From Serpentinicella sp031432315 (GTDB lineage: Bacteria; Bacillota; Clostridia; Peptostreptococcales; Natronincolaceae): a stretch of 64,000 nucleotides of DNA. The DNA lies in the NCBI RefSeq assembly GCF_031432315.1, contig NZ_JAVKGO010000001.1:310001-374000 (forward strand), written 5' to 3'. Positions 50,383 to 59,977 of this stretch are shown here, in pieces (the first letter of the stretch is position 1; the number at the start of each line of letters is the position of its first letter). The position numbers were made by a program, and so were the translations under genes. The notes beneath the pieces were generated by a model. That model ran no database searches. It was not told the DNA's origin and saw only the letters and a program-made list of their open reading frames with translations.

Positions 50383-50829
50383 TCATTTTATTAATCTAAG
50401 AACCATTTCTACTTCTCTTTGACTTTTACTTAAGCATGCTGCTATTTCATTAGATTTTTTTCCTTCATTATACATACTTATAATATCTTTATTTTTTTTT
50501 ATAAACTTATTGTAATTTAGAACATTTTTAAAACTTTTACCTTCAATATATTCAGGTGAGGTATTAACTGGATTGTATTTATTATCATTTTGCTCAACTA
50601 ATTTTTCTAATGAGGTTATTGCATCAGTAAACTGATGCTGCATTTTCAAAATATCTTCTCTTATTGAATCTATTTCAAAGTTTAATTTATTATTTAATTT
50701 GTCTTCTTTTTCTATATACATTGAGTGAATATCTTGATTATGAATATTATCCTCTTTTTTTACAGTAATATATAGAGAAATAGTAACGACAATAATGCCT
50801 AAAACTAACAGAATTATGTTAAAATTCAT
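50383..50829 (-). CDS. DUF6115-type membrane protein at the swrB position
   Basis: A 148-residue protein: an N-terminal membrane helix (about 4-22, IILLVLGIIVVTISLYITV), a central coiled coil (about 40-75), and a C-terminal helix-turn-helix-like segment SMYNEGKKSNEIAACLSKSQ followed by REVEMVLRLIK. The layout and location between sigD and rpsB recall SwrB of Bacillus subtilis, a one-helix protein that promotes flagellar assembly; homology to SwrB is inference. ATG follows AGAGGGGTG. Confidence 0.65.
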   Translation of the reverse strand: MNFNIILLVLGIIVVTISLYITVKKEDNIHNQDIHSMYIEKEDKLNNKLNFEIDSIREDILKMQHQFTDAITSLEKLVEQNDNKYNPVNTSPEYIEGKSFKNVLNYNKFIKKNKDIISMYNEGKKSNEIAACLSKSQREVEMVLRLIK

Positions 50830-50840
50830 AAAACACCCCT

Positions 50841-51167
50841 CTAGATTAAAATATCAAATATTTTACCTTTCTTTTTTAAGCTAACATTCTTACCTATATT
50901 TTGTTGTTTCTCTTTTGATTCAGTATTTTTATTTCTTTTTTTACCATGGTGTTTCTTTTCCTTTTCTTCACTTTTATCTCTATTCAAACCTTTATAACAT
51001 TCTTCTGAAAGCAGTACTTTTTTCTCATTATTTTTAGTATTAATTTGATTATTTATCTGAGCGTGATTTACAGCATGTCGTAATTTATTTATTTCATGAT
51101 TCTGTAATTTTGATTCAGCATGACTATTAAGTATAGATCCTTGATATTCAATAGGTTTTATTGACAA
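50841..51167 (-). CDS. Small basic protein of unknown function in the flagellar operon
   Basis: A 108-residue hydrophilic protein with no membrane segment. The N-terminal 45 residues form a likely helix (HAESKLQNHEINKLRHAVNH), the second half is Lys/Glu/Asn low-complexity with runs such as EEKEKKHHGKKRNKN, and the end is KGKIFDILI. I recognise no family. It lies between fapA and the DUF6115 gene, 12-14 base spacing, so it belongs to the flagellar transcript. Start is TTG at 51167 after GGTGA. Confidence 0.55.
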   Translation of the reverse strand: MSIKPIEYQGSILNSHAESKLQNHEINKLRHAVNHAQINNQINTKNNEKKVLLSEECYKGLNRDKSEEKEKKHHGKKRNKNTESKEKQQNIGKNVSLKKKGKIFDILI

Positions 51168-51180
51168 TCAAATCACCATC

Positions 51181-52995
51181 CTATTTTTCGTAGGCACCAA
51201 CAGATACCTCACCATCAATTAGGCTCAATGTACAAGTTGTTAATTCATCGTAAATTTGTCGTATAACGTTTGATATAACAATTTTTGCACCTGGGTATAT
51301 AACTTTTGAGACATGTACTTTTCCAGCTTTAGTTGACTGCAACTTAGATTCTACAATATTAAATTCTTTTATTAACTCATCATGATTAGTTTTAAGGACT
51401 TTGTATGCTTTTACAGATTTTATTAGAATCTCTTCTTTATTTTTAGGCAGTTTTGAATTTTTTGATATCTTGTTTAATAAATCTATTGTTTTTTTAAGAC
51501 TTTCTAGTTTTTTCTCAATGTCATTTATTTCTTCTTTTAAATTTTCAGATCTACTTTTTTCATCCGGATCAATACCAACTTCAATTTTTGTAAGCGTTCC
51601 CATATGGGAACCAATAATTTTCGCACTAATATGTTCTCCTGCTCGAACCTCTCCTCCAACAATAAGACCTTTTTTACCGGATATTGTTATGTTTTTCTTA
51701 GCCATCGTATTACTATGCAATAAACAGTCAGCTTCAATACTTCCATAGGTCCTAATTTGTGTGTTTTCAATATACTTTGCAATCAAATTTCCTGTACACT
51801 CTAAATAAGCTTGATTATTTCCTTGTACTCCTCTATTTAAAATAATATCCCCAGATGATGTAAGACGAGCTCCTTCAACTACACCATGTACTAGAATATC
51901 CCCTGCTGAATCAATAGAGAATCCCGATTTAACATTTCCTTTTACAATGACTCTACCATTGAATGTTATATTACCAGTCGAGTTATCGACGTCCCCTTTA
52001 ACTTCGTAGACTTCTTCAACATTAATTATACCATTTTTTATAACTGCTTGACCATCAATATTAGCATGTAATTTCAAACTATCTTCACTAAGATATACAT
52101 TTTTTCCAAGTTTAAAAAGAGTATCCTTTCCTGGAATTGCAGAAACAACATTACCAAATATATCTTGCCCATTTGTACCTTTTGTAGAAGGATTTATTTC
52201 TGCTAATATAGTATCCTTCTTTACATTACTTATTAAATTTAATTGTTTAAAATCTACATTCCCATCTTCTAAAATTGCCGGGGTGTTTTTTTGTTCAATA
52301 TCAATATGATATACAACTTTGGCATCTACACCATTTTGTGGCTCGGTTCCAGACGCTATTATTACTTTTTTATTGTAGATTTTATTATCTAATATATAAT
52401 TTATTTTCTCATAATCAATACCATAAACTATTCCTAGTTCAGAAATTTTTTTCTTAAAATCACTTAATGTCACATCATCGCCGCCATCGGGCTCCAATAC
52501 CATAGCACTACAATATAAATTATTTTTTGATACATCTAATACAATTTCAGCATTAATTTTCTTCTCATTTTGGGCTGGCGCAATATAAATATAACCTGAT
52601 GTAGAATTTTTAATAGCGTTATTAATAGCATCTTTATTAACGTCGATTATTTCCTTTTTAGCTAAATAGTCATTTATTTCTTTTTGTAATACGCTACTGC
52701 TTTTAAAATTAGTAATGCTTAAATAGACACCCTCATCTTTATATATTACAGTGAATTTTTTTTCGTTATTTTCTGTACAATTAATAGTATTTTTATCATC
52801 ATTAGTACCTTTATAAAGAGTATTATTTTTTTTAGTTAATTTAACAACTACTTTTGATTTTCTCAGAAAACCTTTTACTTCCTTAAGTATTTCAATATCT
52901 ACTTCTTCTATTGTTACATTTAACATACTAAGACCTTTTGTAACTGCCTCATTATATGTAGGTCCTTCTGATACTAAATAGTTTTTTAAATCCAT
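51181..52995 (-). CDS. FapA-family protein (DUF342)
   Basis: A 604-residue protein with an N-terminal Jag-N-like domain (about 1-50, YLVSEGPTYNEAVTKGLSML), a beta-helix-like repeat region (about 300-470; e.g. VKGDVDNSTGNITFNGRVIV, GEVRAGEHISAKIIG) and a coiled-coil tail (about 490-570). DUF342 members such as Vibrio FapA affect adhesion, flagella or cell envelope, but the mechanism is not settled. I start at ATG 52995 after GGGGTG; a TTG 21 bases upstream is unlikely. In the flagellar operon next to sigD, as in many Clostridia. Confidence 0.85.
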   Translation of the reverse strand: MDLKNYLVSEGPTYNEAVTKGLSMLNVTIEEVDIEILKEVKGFLRKSKVVVKLTKKNNTLYKGTNDDKNTINCTENNEKKFTVIYKDEGVYLSITNFKSSSVLQKEINDYLAKKEIIDVNKDAINNAIKNSTSGYIYIAPAQNEKKINAEIVLDVSKNNLYCSAMVLEPDGGDDVTLSDFKKKISELGIVYGIDYEKINYILDNKIYNKKVIIASGTEPQNGVDAKVVYHIDIEQKNTPAILEDGNVDFKQLNLISNVKKDTILAEINPSTKGTNGQDIFGNVVSAIPGKDTLFKLGKNVYLSEDSLKLHANIDGQAVIKNGIINVEEVYEVKGDVDNSTGNITFNGRVIVKGNVKSGFSIDSAGDILVHGVVEGARLTSSGDIILNRGVQGNNQAYLECTGNLIAKYIENTQIRTYGSIEADCLLHSNTMAKKNITISGKKGLIVGGEVRAGEHISAKIIGSHMGTLTKIEVGIDPDEKSRSENLKEEINDIEKKLESLKKTIDLLNKISKNSKLPKNKEEILIKSVKAYKVLKTNHDELIKEFNIVESKLQSTKAGKVHVSKVIYPGAKIVISNVIRQIYDELTTCTLSLIDGEVSVGAYEK

Positions 52996-53022
52996 AATTT
53001 CACCCCTTTTCCCCAATCGATA

Positions 53023-53751
53023 TTAGCCTTCATTTTCTAGTTCTATTTTGATTTTTTTTATAGCTTTTGAATGTATTTGGGATATTCTAGATTCTGAAAT
53101 CCCCATAATAAAAGCAATTTCTTTATACGTAACTTCATCATAGTAATACAAAGAAATTACCTGTTTTTCTTTTTCAGGTAATTTATCTATAATATTTCTA
53201 ATAATGTTTATTCTCTCTTTATTACAAAATAATTGTTCCGGCTCATTTTCAGCATCTTCTCTATTTATAAGAGTTCCGTTTGATAGTGTTTCTTCAAAGG
53301 AAAGGAAATTGAAACTATTTGTTTGTTGTATTATATTATCTAATTCTTTTCTAGTAATATTCAGCTCGTTTGCAACTTCTGCTTCAGTTGGATTTCTGCC
53401 AAGTTTGTTTTCAAGTTTTATATAGGTTTGATCGACAAGCTTAGATTTTTGTCGTACTGATCTTGGTACCCAGTCTAAGTTACGTAATTGATCAATAATT
53501 GCCCCTCTTATTCTTATTTGCGCATAAGTTTCAAACTTAATTTCTTTTTTGATATCATACTTTTCAATTGCATCTATAAGTCCAAAAATTCCATAACCAA
53601 TTAAATCGTCGTACTCGATATTTGAATTATAAGATAAATATAATCTACCCGATATAATTTTAACTAAGTGTACATACTTTTCGATAAGTTGATTTTTTGC
53701 TTCCGAGTTGCTTTCGTTTTTATACTTTATCCATAGGGCTTTATTGTTCAT
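53023..53751 (-). CDS. sigD: RNA polymerase sigma factor for flagellar genes (SigD/FliA)
   Basis: The 242-residue sigma-28 drives late flagellar and chemotaxis genes. Regions 2 (YDDLIGYGIFGLIDAIEKYD, ETYAQIRIRGAIIDQLRNLD), 3 (GRNPTEAEVANELNITRKEL) and 4 (DKLPEKEKQVISLYYYDEVT, MGISESRISQIHSKAIKKIK) are intact. ATG at 53751 is preferred because AGGAGGT lies five bases before it; an ATG 18 bases upstream lacks a site. No FlgM gene is in the window. Confidence 0.96.
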   Translation of the reverse strand: MNNKALWIKYKNESNSEAKNQLIEKYVHLVKIISGRLYLSYNSNIEYDDLIGYGIFGLIDAIEKYDIKKEIKFETYAQIRIRGAIIDQLRNLDWVPRSVRQKSKLVDQTYIKLENKLGRNPTEAEVANELNITRKELDNIIQQTNSFNFLSFEETLSNGTLINREDAENEPEQLFCNKERINIIRNIIDKLPEKEKQVISLYYYDEVTYKEIAFIMGISESRISQIHSKAIKKIKIELENEG

Positions 53752-53780
53752 TGTAACCTCCTGGGACATAATGAAATATA

Positions 53781-54266
53781 TTATATTTCCTTAATTCCAT
53801 GGCCAATTGTTTTAACAATTAGTTTTCCAGAACTTGAGTATAATTCAATTGTTCTACCGTGATTTCCACCTACATCTTCAGCTATAACTGGAATATTAAA
53901 TGACTTAAGGATATCTTTTGTTGCTATTGAGTTTCTATGTCCTATTTTCATAATATCATTACTGTTTGCAAAAGAAAACATTTGTGACCCACCAGCAATT
54001 TTAGCTGTTAGTTTCCTTTTGTTACATCCCAATTGTAACATTTCCTTTATAAGTAATTCTATAGCAGTATCAGCAAATTTTGCCTTATTTGTATTATTTT
54101 TTATTTGTTTGCTATCTGGTAACATTATATGTGCTAAACCAGCACATTTTGTGGTTGAATCATATAGTGCTATTCCTATACATGAGCCTAATCCTAATGT
54201 AGTCAATATCTTTGGGTATTTTACAGCCTTTAAATCTGCCATACCTACTTTTAGAATTTCCTGCAT
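53781..54266 (-). CDS. cheD: Chemoreceptor glutamine deamidase CheD
   Basis: Deamidates receptor glutamines and stimulates CheC phosphatase. The catalytic Cys in TTLGLGSCIGIALYDSTTKC and His in CAGLAHIMLPDSKQ are present. 161 residues. The ATG directly follows the cheC stop codon; the pair forms a functional module in Bacillus and Thermotoga. Confidence 0.96.
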   Translation of the reverse strand: MQEILKVGMADLKAVKYPKILTTLGLGSCIGIALYDSTTKCAGLAHIMLPDSKQIKNNTNKAKFADTAIELLIKEMLQLGCNKRKLTAKIAGGSQMFSFANSNDIMKIGHRNSIATKDILKSFNIPVIAEDVGGNHGRTIELYSSSGKLIVKTIGHGIKEI

Positions 54267-54884
54267 CTAACTATCCACCCCTAGACTTTTTAACAATACT
54301 CCAAAGGAATCAACATCAGGAATTAAGAAAAACTTTGCCTTTACTAATTCATTTCCCTCTTTCAATACAGTCTCGATTAAAAGTACTTTGTCACTAACAT
54401 GGCCAAACTGTATAGCAGGTACGCTTAATATAGCTCCAGCCATATCTACACATAATGAAGGTACAGAAAGTGTTAAGTTGAGTCCTGTAAGAGTTGATAG
54501 AGATGAAATATATGACCCCGATAATATGTTCCCTATTTCTTGCAGTGCAGATCGATCCATTTGGTCTAGTTCGCCTGTATAATCACTCTTGTCCATAAGA
54601 ATATTTGTTAATTGTTTTGATGATACTATATCTAGTAAGAACATAATGTTCCCATGGATATCACCTTCTACACCGAAATAAATACCAGCAACAACTGCTT
54701 CTTCACCGCCTAGAATCTGAGTAATATCACTATAATTGAGAATTTTGATGATTGGTACGTCCATGTCAACCTTTTTATTTATCATAGTCGCTAATGCTGT
54801 TGCGGCATTTCCAGCTCCGATATTACCAATTTCTTTTAAAATATCTATATGCATACTATTTAGGTCACTTACAGAAAAAGTCAA
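54267..54884 (-). CDS. cheC: CheY-P phosphatase CheC
   Basis: The 205-residue chemotaxis phosphatase has both active-site helices, DILKEIGNIGAGNAATALAT and MDRSALQEIGNILSGSYISS, each with the Glu and Asn pair. The family dephosphorylates CheY-P and binds CheD. Start is TTG at 54884 after AAGGAGGTTTTAAA. No FliY or FliM is in this window. Confidence 0.96.
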   Translation of the reverse strand: MTFSVSDLNSMHIDILKEIGNIGAGNAATALATMINKKVDMDVPIIKILNYSDITQILGGEEAVVAGIYFGVEGDIHGNIMFLLDIVSSKQLTNILMDKSDYTGELDQMDRSALQEIGNILSGSYISSLSTLTGLNLTLSVPSLCVDMAGAILSVPAIQFGHVSDKVLLIETVLKEGNELVKAKFFLIPDVDSFGVLLKSLGVDS

Positions 54885-54902
54885 TTTAAAACCTCCTTAT
54901 AA

Positions 54903-55349
54903 TTAGGCAGTTTCTATATCAAAAATTTTAAATACATCTAAAAGTATAATCATCCTATTATCAACTTTTCCTATTCCACTAATATATTCGTCTTCTCCTT
55001 CATTAACTAAATTAGAAGTGTTATCAATAATATCTTTTTCAATAGTTAATACTTCTGAAGATGAGTCAACTAGTATCCCAATAATCATGTCTTCAACTAA
55101 AAGGATAATTATTCTAGTTTCATCTGTGTACTCTGTTGTTGAAAAACCAAATCTTTTTCTTAAATCTACAACAGGTACTACTTCTCCTCTTAGATTAATG
55201 ACTCCCTCTACATATTTCTGTGATCCTGGTATCCTTGTTATTGTAGATATTTTTTCTATAGTCTCAACATAATTAATAGCAATTCCATAAGACTCATTTT
55301 CTAAATTAAAAATTACATATTGATTATTTGTGTCATTTAAATTATCCAA
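54903..55349 (-). CDS. cheW: Chemotaxis coupling protein CheW
   Basis: Links receptors with CheA. YVIFNLENESYGIAINYVET, GVINLRGEVVPVVDLRKRFG and the C-terminal GKVDNRMIILLDVFKIF fit the CheW fold. I place the start at TTG 55349, seven bases after GGAGG, giving 148 residues; the frame continues upstream over the cheA end without a ribosome site. Confidence 0.96.
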   Translation of the reverse strand: MDNLNDTNNQYVIFNLENESYGIAINYVETIEKISTITRIPGSQKYVEGVINLRGEVVPVVDLRKRFGFSTTEYTDETRIIILLVEDMIIGILVDSSSEVLTIEKDIIDNTSNLVNEGEDEYISGIGKVDNRMIILLDVFKIFDIETA

Positions 55350-55365
55350 AGGTAAAACCTCCTTT

Positions 55366-57399
55366 TTAAAAAAATGAGTTTGTATCGACAATTAAAGCAA
55401 CAGAACCATTGCCTAAAATTGTTGCTCCTGCAATACCATTTATATTTGCTAAAAATTTACCAAGTGATTTTATTACTATTTCTTGTTGACCAATTAATCT
55501 ATCTACAAGAATACCAGCAGTCTTATCACCTTTTTTAACAATAACAATTGAATGTTCCGATTCTTCTGTATTTGTATCTGTTACATCCAATAATTTAGAG
55601 AGTCTTAATATTGGAAGAGTAGTATTCCTAAATAATACAACTTCATTTCCTTGAATTCTTCTTATCTTCTCAGGATGTATAGTTGTAATTTCTTTAATAT
55701 TATTTAACGGTATTGCATATTTTTCTTCTCCTACAACTACTAATAAAGCCTGTATTATTGCTAGAGTTAGCGGCAATCTAATAATAAATTTTGAACCCTT
55801 GCCTTCTATTGATTCAACCTCTACTGTACCTCCTAGAGATTCAATTTTTGTTTTAACAACATCAAGGCCTACGCCTCTTCCAGAAATGTCCGAAATCTTG
55901 TCTGCTGTACTAAATCCAGGTGCAAAAAGCAACTGTATTATTTGACTATCATCCATCATTTGACTTTGTTGGATTGATATTACATTGTTATTTAATGCTT
56001 TGGTTTTAACTTTTTCTATGTCAATTCCTTTGCCATCGTCTTCTACTTCTATGACGACACTATTACCATCAGGATATGCAGTGAGTTTTACTGTGCCAGT
56101 TTTATCTTTATTTAGTTTAATTCTCTGCTCTGTTTCTTCTATGCCATGGTCTATTGAATTTCTTATTAAATGGATTAATGGATCTCCTATCTCATCTATA
56201 ACAGTTCTATCTACCTCTGTTTCAGCTCCAGACATAATAAGTGATATTTCTTTACCTAGATCTTTTGATAGATCTCTTACCATTCTAGGGAAACGATTAA
56301 ATACACGTTCTATTGGTACCATCCTAACTTTCATGACTGCATCATGGAGGCTAGTCGTAATTCGTTCCAACTGTTCTGTTGCTTCATTCATACTTTGTTT
56401 ATCTTCAGATACCGAACCATCTATATCTTCTAATCGAGTTTTTATTATAATTAACTCGCTTACTAGATTCATCAAGTTGTCAAGTCTATCAATATCTACT
56501 CTTACTGTTTTATTAGTTTTTGCTTTTTTATTTTTATTTTCAGTAGGTTGCTCTACTTGACTGGAACTATTAGAAGAAGTTATTTCCTCTTTAAGAGAGG
56601 ATTGATCATCATTCTTATTAGCATTAGATGTAATATTATCTTTTTTTAATACTGTAAACTCAATACTTTCGATATCAGATATTGTAGTTAATTCTTTAGT
56701 TATATCTTCCTTGTCATGCTCTGTGATTAAAATAATTTCAAAAGAAAGATCAAATTTTTCATCTTCTATGTCTTCTATGCTTGGATTTGAATCGACAATT
56801 TCAGCAATTTTTTCAATTGAATTTATAATTATATAGGCTCTAGCTGACTTTAACATGCATTTTTCATCTAAAGATATTTTCAACTTATAACAGTTTAATT
56901 TTTTATCTATTGCTGTTTCTATAACATTACCAACATACTCACCAACTTGAATTTCTTGTCTGTTTTTCTGAATCGATGATTCAGAATTAACTTCAATATC
57001 CTTTTTTCCTGAGTTGTCTTTTGTAAGTAGTAACTCTAGTTTTTTAATTAAAGTGTCAGATGATATATTGCCTTCTGTCATATCGTTTTCAATCTGAGTA
57101 ATATATAGTTCTAGCTGATCAAAACATTCAAATATTATATCAATAACATTGGAACTTATTTCCATTTTTCCATTACGCAACTCATCAAGAACATTCTCCA
57201 TTTGATGCGTTAAATTAAGGATATTATTAAAACCCATGGTTCCAGACATACCTTTTAATGTATGTGCAACTCTAAAAATTTCATTAAGTAAGCTCTTATC
57301 CTCTGGTGTATCTTCAAGTTTTAATAAGATTTCATTCATTCCTTGTAAATGTTCTTTTGATTCTTCAATAAATATATCTAAATATTGGCTCATATCCAT
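55366..57399 (-). CDS. cheA: Chemotaxis histidine kinase CheA
   Basis: The 677-residue kinase. HPt domain with the phosphorylated His46 (FRVAHTLKGMSGTMGF), P2 CheY/CheB-binding domain (about 170-270), dimerisation (about 305-370), ATPase with DPLIHLIRNSIDHGIEETEQ and GRGVGLDVVKTKIESLGGTV, and a CheW-like regulatory domain. A Ser/Asn/Lys-rich linker precedes the dimerisation domain. ATG after GGGGGTG. In one operon with cheB upstream and cheW downstream. Confidence 0.97.
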   Translation of the reverse strand: MDMSQYLDIFIEESKEHLQGMNEILLKLEDTPEDKSLLNEIFRVAHTLKGMSGTMGFNNILNLTHQMENVLDELRNGKMEISSNVIDIIFECFDQLELYITQIENDMTEGNISSDTLIKKLELLLTKDNSGKKDIEVNSESSIQKNRQEIQVGEYVGNVIETAIDKKLNCYKLKISLDEKCMLKSARAYIIINSIEKIAEIVDSNPSIEDIEDEKFDLSFEIILITEHDKEDITKELTTISDIESIEFTVLKKDNITSNANKNDDQSSLKEEITSSNSSSQVEQPTENKNKKAKTNKTVRVDIDRLDNLMNLVSELIIIKTRLEDIDGSVSEDKQSMNEATEQLERITTSLHDAVMKVRMVPIERVFNRFPRMVRDLSKDLGKEISLIMSGAETEVDRTVIDEIGDPLIHLIRNSIDHGIEETEQRIKLNKDKTGTVKLTAYPDGNSVVIEVEDDGKGIDIEKVKTKALNNNVISIQQSQMMDDSQIIQLLFAPGFSTADKISDISGRGVGLDVVKTKIESLGGTVEVESIEGKGSKFIIRLPLTLAIIQALLVVVGEEKYAIPLNNIKEITTIHPEKIRRIQGNEVVLFRNTTLPILRLSKLLDVTDTNTEESEHSIVIVKKGDKTAGILVDRLIGQQEIVIKSLGKFLANINGIAGATILGNGSVALIVDTNSFF

Positions 57400-57402
57400 T
57401 TA

Positions 57403-58464
57403 CTACACCCCCAACCTTATTATAATATTCTTTATTATATCTTCTAAAGGAGTAATTTCATCAACTACTCCTGTTTTTATTACGCTTTTTGGCATTCCAT
57501 ATACAATGCAGCTCTTTTCATCTTGTGCAATAATGTAAGCTCCCTTGTTATTCTTTAAGTTTATAATTCCAGTTGTTCCATCGGAGCCCATACCTGTCAT
57601 AACAACACCGATAATTTGTCGTCTTATTTTAGAGTTGGCTAAAGAGTTAAAAAGAACATCCCCCGAGGGTCTATGTCCAGAAACTGGTTCATCTTTTGTA
57701 AGCTGAATACTTATCCCAGACTCATTATCTATTGCTTTCATATGATATCCACCAGGAGCTATATAAACTTTTCCCTGTTTTACCGCTTCGCCGTTTTCTG
57801 CCTCTTTTACATGTATACTCGAAATATTGTCAAGTCGTTGAGCTAAAGATTTTGTGAAATTTGGTGGCATATGTTGAACTATAAGAATACTGGCAGAAAT
57901 GTTTGCTGGAATAAGTGGTAAGATGTACTGTAATGCTCTTGGCCCACCTGTTGAAATTGCAATTGCTATGACGGTTTGCTTGCTTTTTTCCGGCAAAGGT
58001 AATGTTTTTTTGATTATTTTCTTTTGGTAATACTCTTTTGAATTATATATTTTAGCTTTATAGGCTGTTTTTACTTTGGTTATAATTAAGTTTTTATTCT
58101 TTTCAATATTCAACTTAAATATATTAGTGGGCTTTTGTACAAAATCAACTGCCCCAAAATCTAAAGCACTAAGAGTAGCTTCTGCTCCTTCATAAGTAAG
58201 ACTACTTAACATAACTATTGGAACAGGATTCTCATTCATTATTCTTTTTACAGCTTCTATTCCATTCATGACCGGCATTTCTACATCCATTGTTACAACA
58301 TCTGGCTTTAAATCTGCAACTTTTTCAATTGCTTCTATTCCATTTTTAGCAAACCCTATAACTTCTATATTATTATCAGAATCTAGTATATCTTTTAGCA
58401 CTTTTTGTATAAATAATGAATCATCGACTATTAGAACTTTAATCAGTTTATCAGACATATTCAA
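57403..58464 (-). CDS. cheB: Receptor methylesterase CheB
   Basis: Phospho-activated demethylase of chemoreceptors. Receiver domain with VVTMDVEMPVMNGIEAVKRI (phosphorylated Asp near 57), then linker and methylesterase domain with catalytic motifs ISTGGPRALQYILPLIPANI, QHMPPNFTKSLAQRL and MTGMGSDGTTGIINLK. 353 residues. TTG at 58464 overlaps the PilZ gene's TGA stop (TTGA); an ATG lies two codons in. Confidence 0.96.
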   Translation of the reverse strand: MNMSDKLIKVLIVDDSLFIQKVLKDILDSDNNIEVIGFAKNGIEAIEKVADLKPDVVTMDVEMPVMNGIEAVKRIMNENPVPIVMLSSLTYEGAEATLSALDFGAVDFVQKPTNIFKLNIEKNKNLIITKVKTAYKAKIYNSKEYYQKKIIKKTLPLPEKSKQTVIAIAISTGGPRALQYILPLIPANISASILIVQHMPPNFTKSLAQRLDNISSIHVKEAENGEAVKQGKVYIAPGGYHMKAIDNESGISIQLTKDEPVSGHRPSGDVLFNSLANSKIRRQIIGVVMTGMGSDGTTGIINLKNNKGAYIIAQDEKSCIVYGMPKSVIKTGVVDEITPLEDIIKNIIIRLGV

Positions 58465-59108
58465 ATCAGTCCTCTTTTTCTTAATAATCTTTGTTCTTTA
58501 AAGATATACGATATAATTTTATTTCGGTCATGCTCAGTGATTCCTATGAAATTTATACCCAAATTATAACTATTATTACCAATATCCTTTTCTTTTCTGA
58601 CAATTTTACCTGTTGCTTTTAACAAACCATCCTCAAGATGTAAGATGCATTCAACCTTATTGTTTAAGCCAAAATTATTTTTACAATTAATCTGTGCTCC
58701 ACCACCACTTAAATCTTTAGTAAAGCATACTTCTTCTATGTTGTTGTCATTTGACTTTATTGTTATCTTGCTTCTCACTTGGAGCCTGAAGTAAAAACGC
58801 CGCTGTTCTTTTTTGACTTTGCTAATAGGTTGTATTAGATATCCTTTTACATTTTTATTAACTAAGTCTATTACTTCGCCAACAAAACTAAATATTCCTT
58901 TTTCTTCTCTGAAAAATATAATTTTTACTTTAAGACCGATTTCTAATGGATAAGGTGTCCCTTTTGAGAAAGGCATAGATAAAAAAAGTGTATTCTTATT
59001 CTTATCTTCTACTTGACTAATAAGTGACCCTGTTCCATGAGTATTATCATTTTTTTTAACTTCTATCTCAACTCTTTCACCGATCTTTAAATCTGTTATA
59101 ATATTCAT
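58461..59108 (-). CDS. PilZ-domain flagellar brake protein (YcgR/YpfA-like)
   Basis: A 215-residue protein: an N-terminal YcgR-type beta domain (about 1-90, LKIGERVEIEVKKNDNTHGT) and a PilZ domain whose cyclic-di-GMP motifs are RRFYFRLQVRSK (RxxxR) and DLSGGGAQINCKN (D/N-x-S-x-x-G). It should slow or stop the motor when bound to c-di-GMP; this is inferred from the family. ATG at 59108 follows AGGGGTGGGCAAT. It overlaps cheB. Confidence 0.88.
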   Translation of the reverse strand: MNIITDLKIGERVEIEVKKNDNTHGTGSLISQVEDKNKNTLFLSMPFSKGTPYPLEIGLKVKIIFFREEKGIFSFVGEVIDLVNKNVKGYLIQPISKVKKEQRRFYFRLQVRSKITIKSNDNNIEEVCFTKDLSGGGAQINCKNNFGLNNKVECILHLEDGLLKATGKIVRKEKDIGNNSYNLGINFIGITEHDRNKIISYIFKEQRLLRKRGLI

Positions 59109-59119
59109 ATTGCCCACCC

Positions 59120-59977
59120 CTATCTAAACAACCTAATAACTTTATTGAAAAAACCACCAAGTTCTGTTCTTTGTTTGTGTGATTCTCCACTAAACTTGTT
59201 TGCAATTGATATAATATTTTTGCTTATATTCGACTTTGGAAATTGCAATATAAAAGGATTTTGTAGTTTGACGGCTTTACTAACATGATAATCTTCAACA
59301 ACAAACCCTAGTTTCTTAATTTTTATGCCTAAAAATTTTTCGCATGCCTTTTCTAACTTTTCAAAAGTAACACTGCCTTCATTTGGTGTTTCAGCTCTGT
59401 TAATTACAACCTTAATATTAGTACTATTTCCTGTGTTGCTTATTGTCTTAATCATAGCATATGCATCTGTCATAGATGTTGGCTCTGGCGTTGCTACAAT
59501 AATAGTTTCTTGAGATGCTAAGACAAACGACATTACGGATTTAGATAACCCAGCACCTGTATCTATTAGTATTATATCTGCATATTGGCAGATTTCCTCT
59601 ATTTTTTCAACTATACGATCAATATGTGCTTGTGGTAAGTCAACTAAATCTAAAATGCCTGATCCACCAGAAATTATCTTTATTCCGTTTGGTCCATCCG
59701 TCATTATTTCTTTTACACTTCTGTCTGTTTTTATTACATCTAGCAATGTGTACTTTGAGAATGTTCCTAAGACTACATCAACATTGGCTAAACCTAAATC
59801 AGCATCTATAATAACAACCCTTTTGTTCATATTGCTAAGAGCTATTGCAAAATTAATTGTAAAATTTGTTTTTCCAACTCCACCTTTTCCACTTGTTACA
59901 CAAACAATTCTAGTATCATTCCCTAACTTACTTTTATTATTGATTAGTTCTCGCAGTTTCATTGCTTGATCATTCAT
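59120..59977 (-). CDS. flhG: MinD-like ATPase FlhG (YlxH)
   Basis: Controls flagellar number and placement with FlhF. A deviant Walker A CVTSGKGGVGKTNFTINFAI, VVIIDADLGLANVDVVLGTF and IILIDTGAGLSKSVMSFVLA identify it. A C-terminal amphipathic stretch (KVIRLFR) may bind membrane. 285 residues. Its ATG overlaps the flhF stop (ATGA). Confidence 0.95.
   Translation of the reverse strand: MNDQAMKLRELINNKSKLGNDTRIVCVTSGKGGVGKTNFTINFAIALSNMNKRVVIIDADLGLANVDVVLGTFSKYTLLDVIKTDRSVKEIMTDGPNGIKIISGGSGILDLVDLPQAHIDRIVEKIEEICQYADIILIDTGAGLSKSVMSFVLASQETIIVATPEPTSMTDAYAMIKTISNTGNSTNIKVVINRAETPNEGSVTFEKLEKACEKFLGIKIKKLGFVVEDYHVSKAVKLQNPFILQFPKSNISKNIISIANKFSGESHKQRTELGGFFNKVIRLFR

Noticed and set aside
55985..56560. 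191-codon open frame on the plus strand
   Set aside because: Antisense shadow of the CheA kinase core; composition Ser/Thr/Leu-biased without a known motif.
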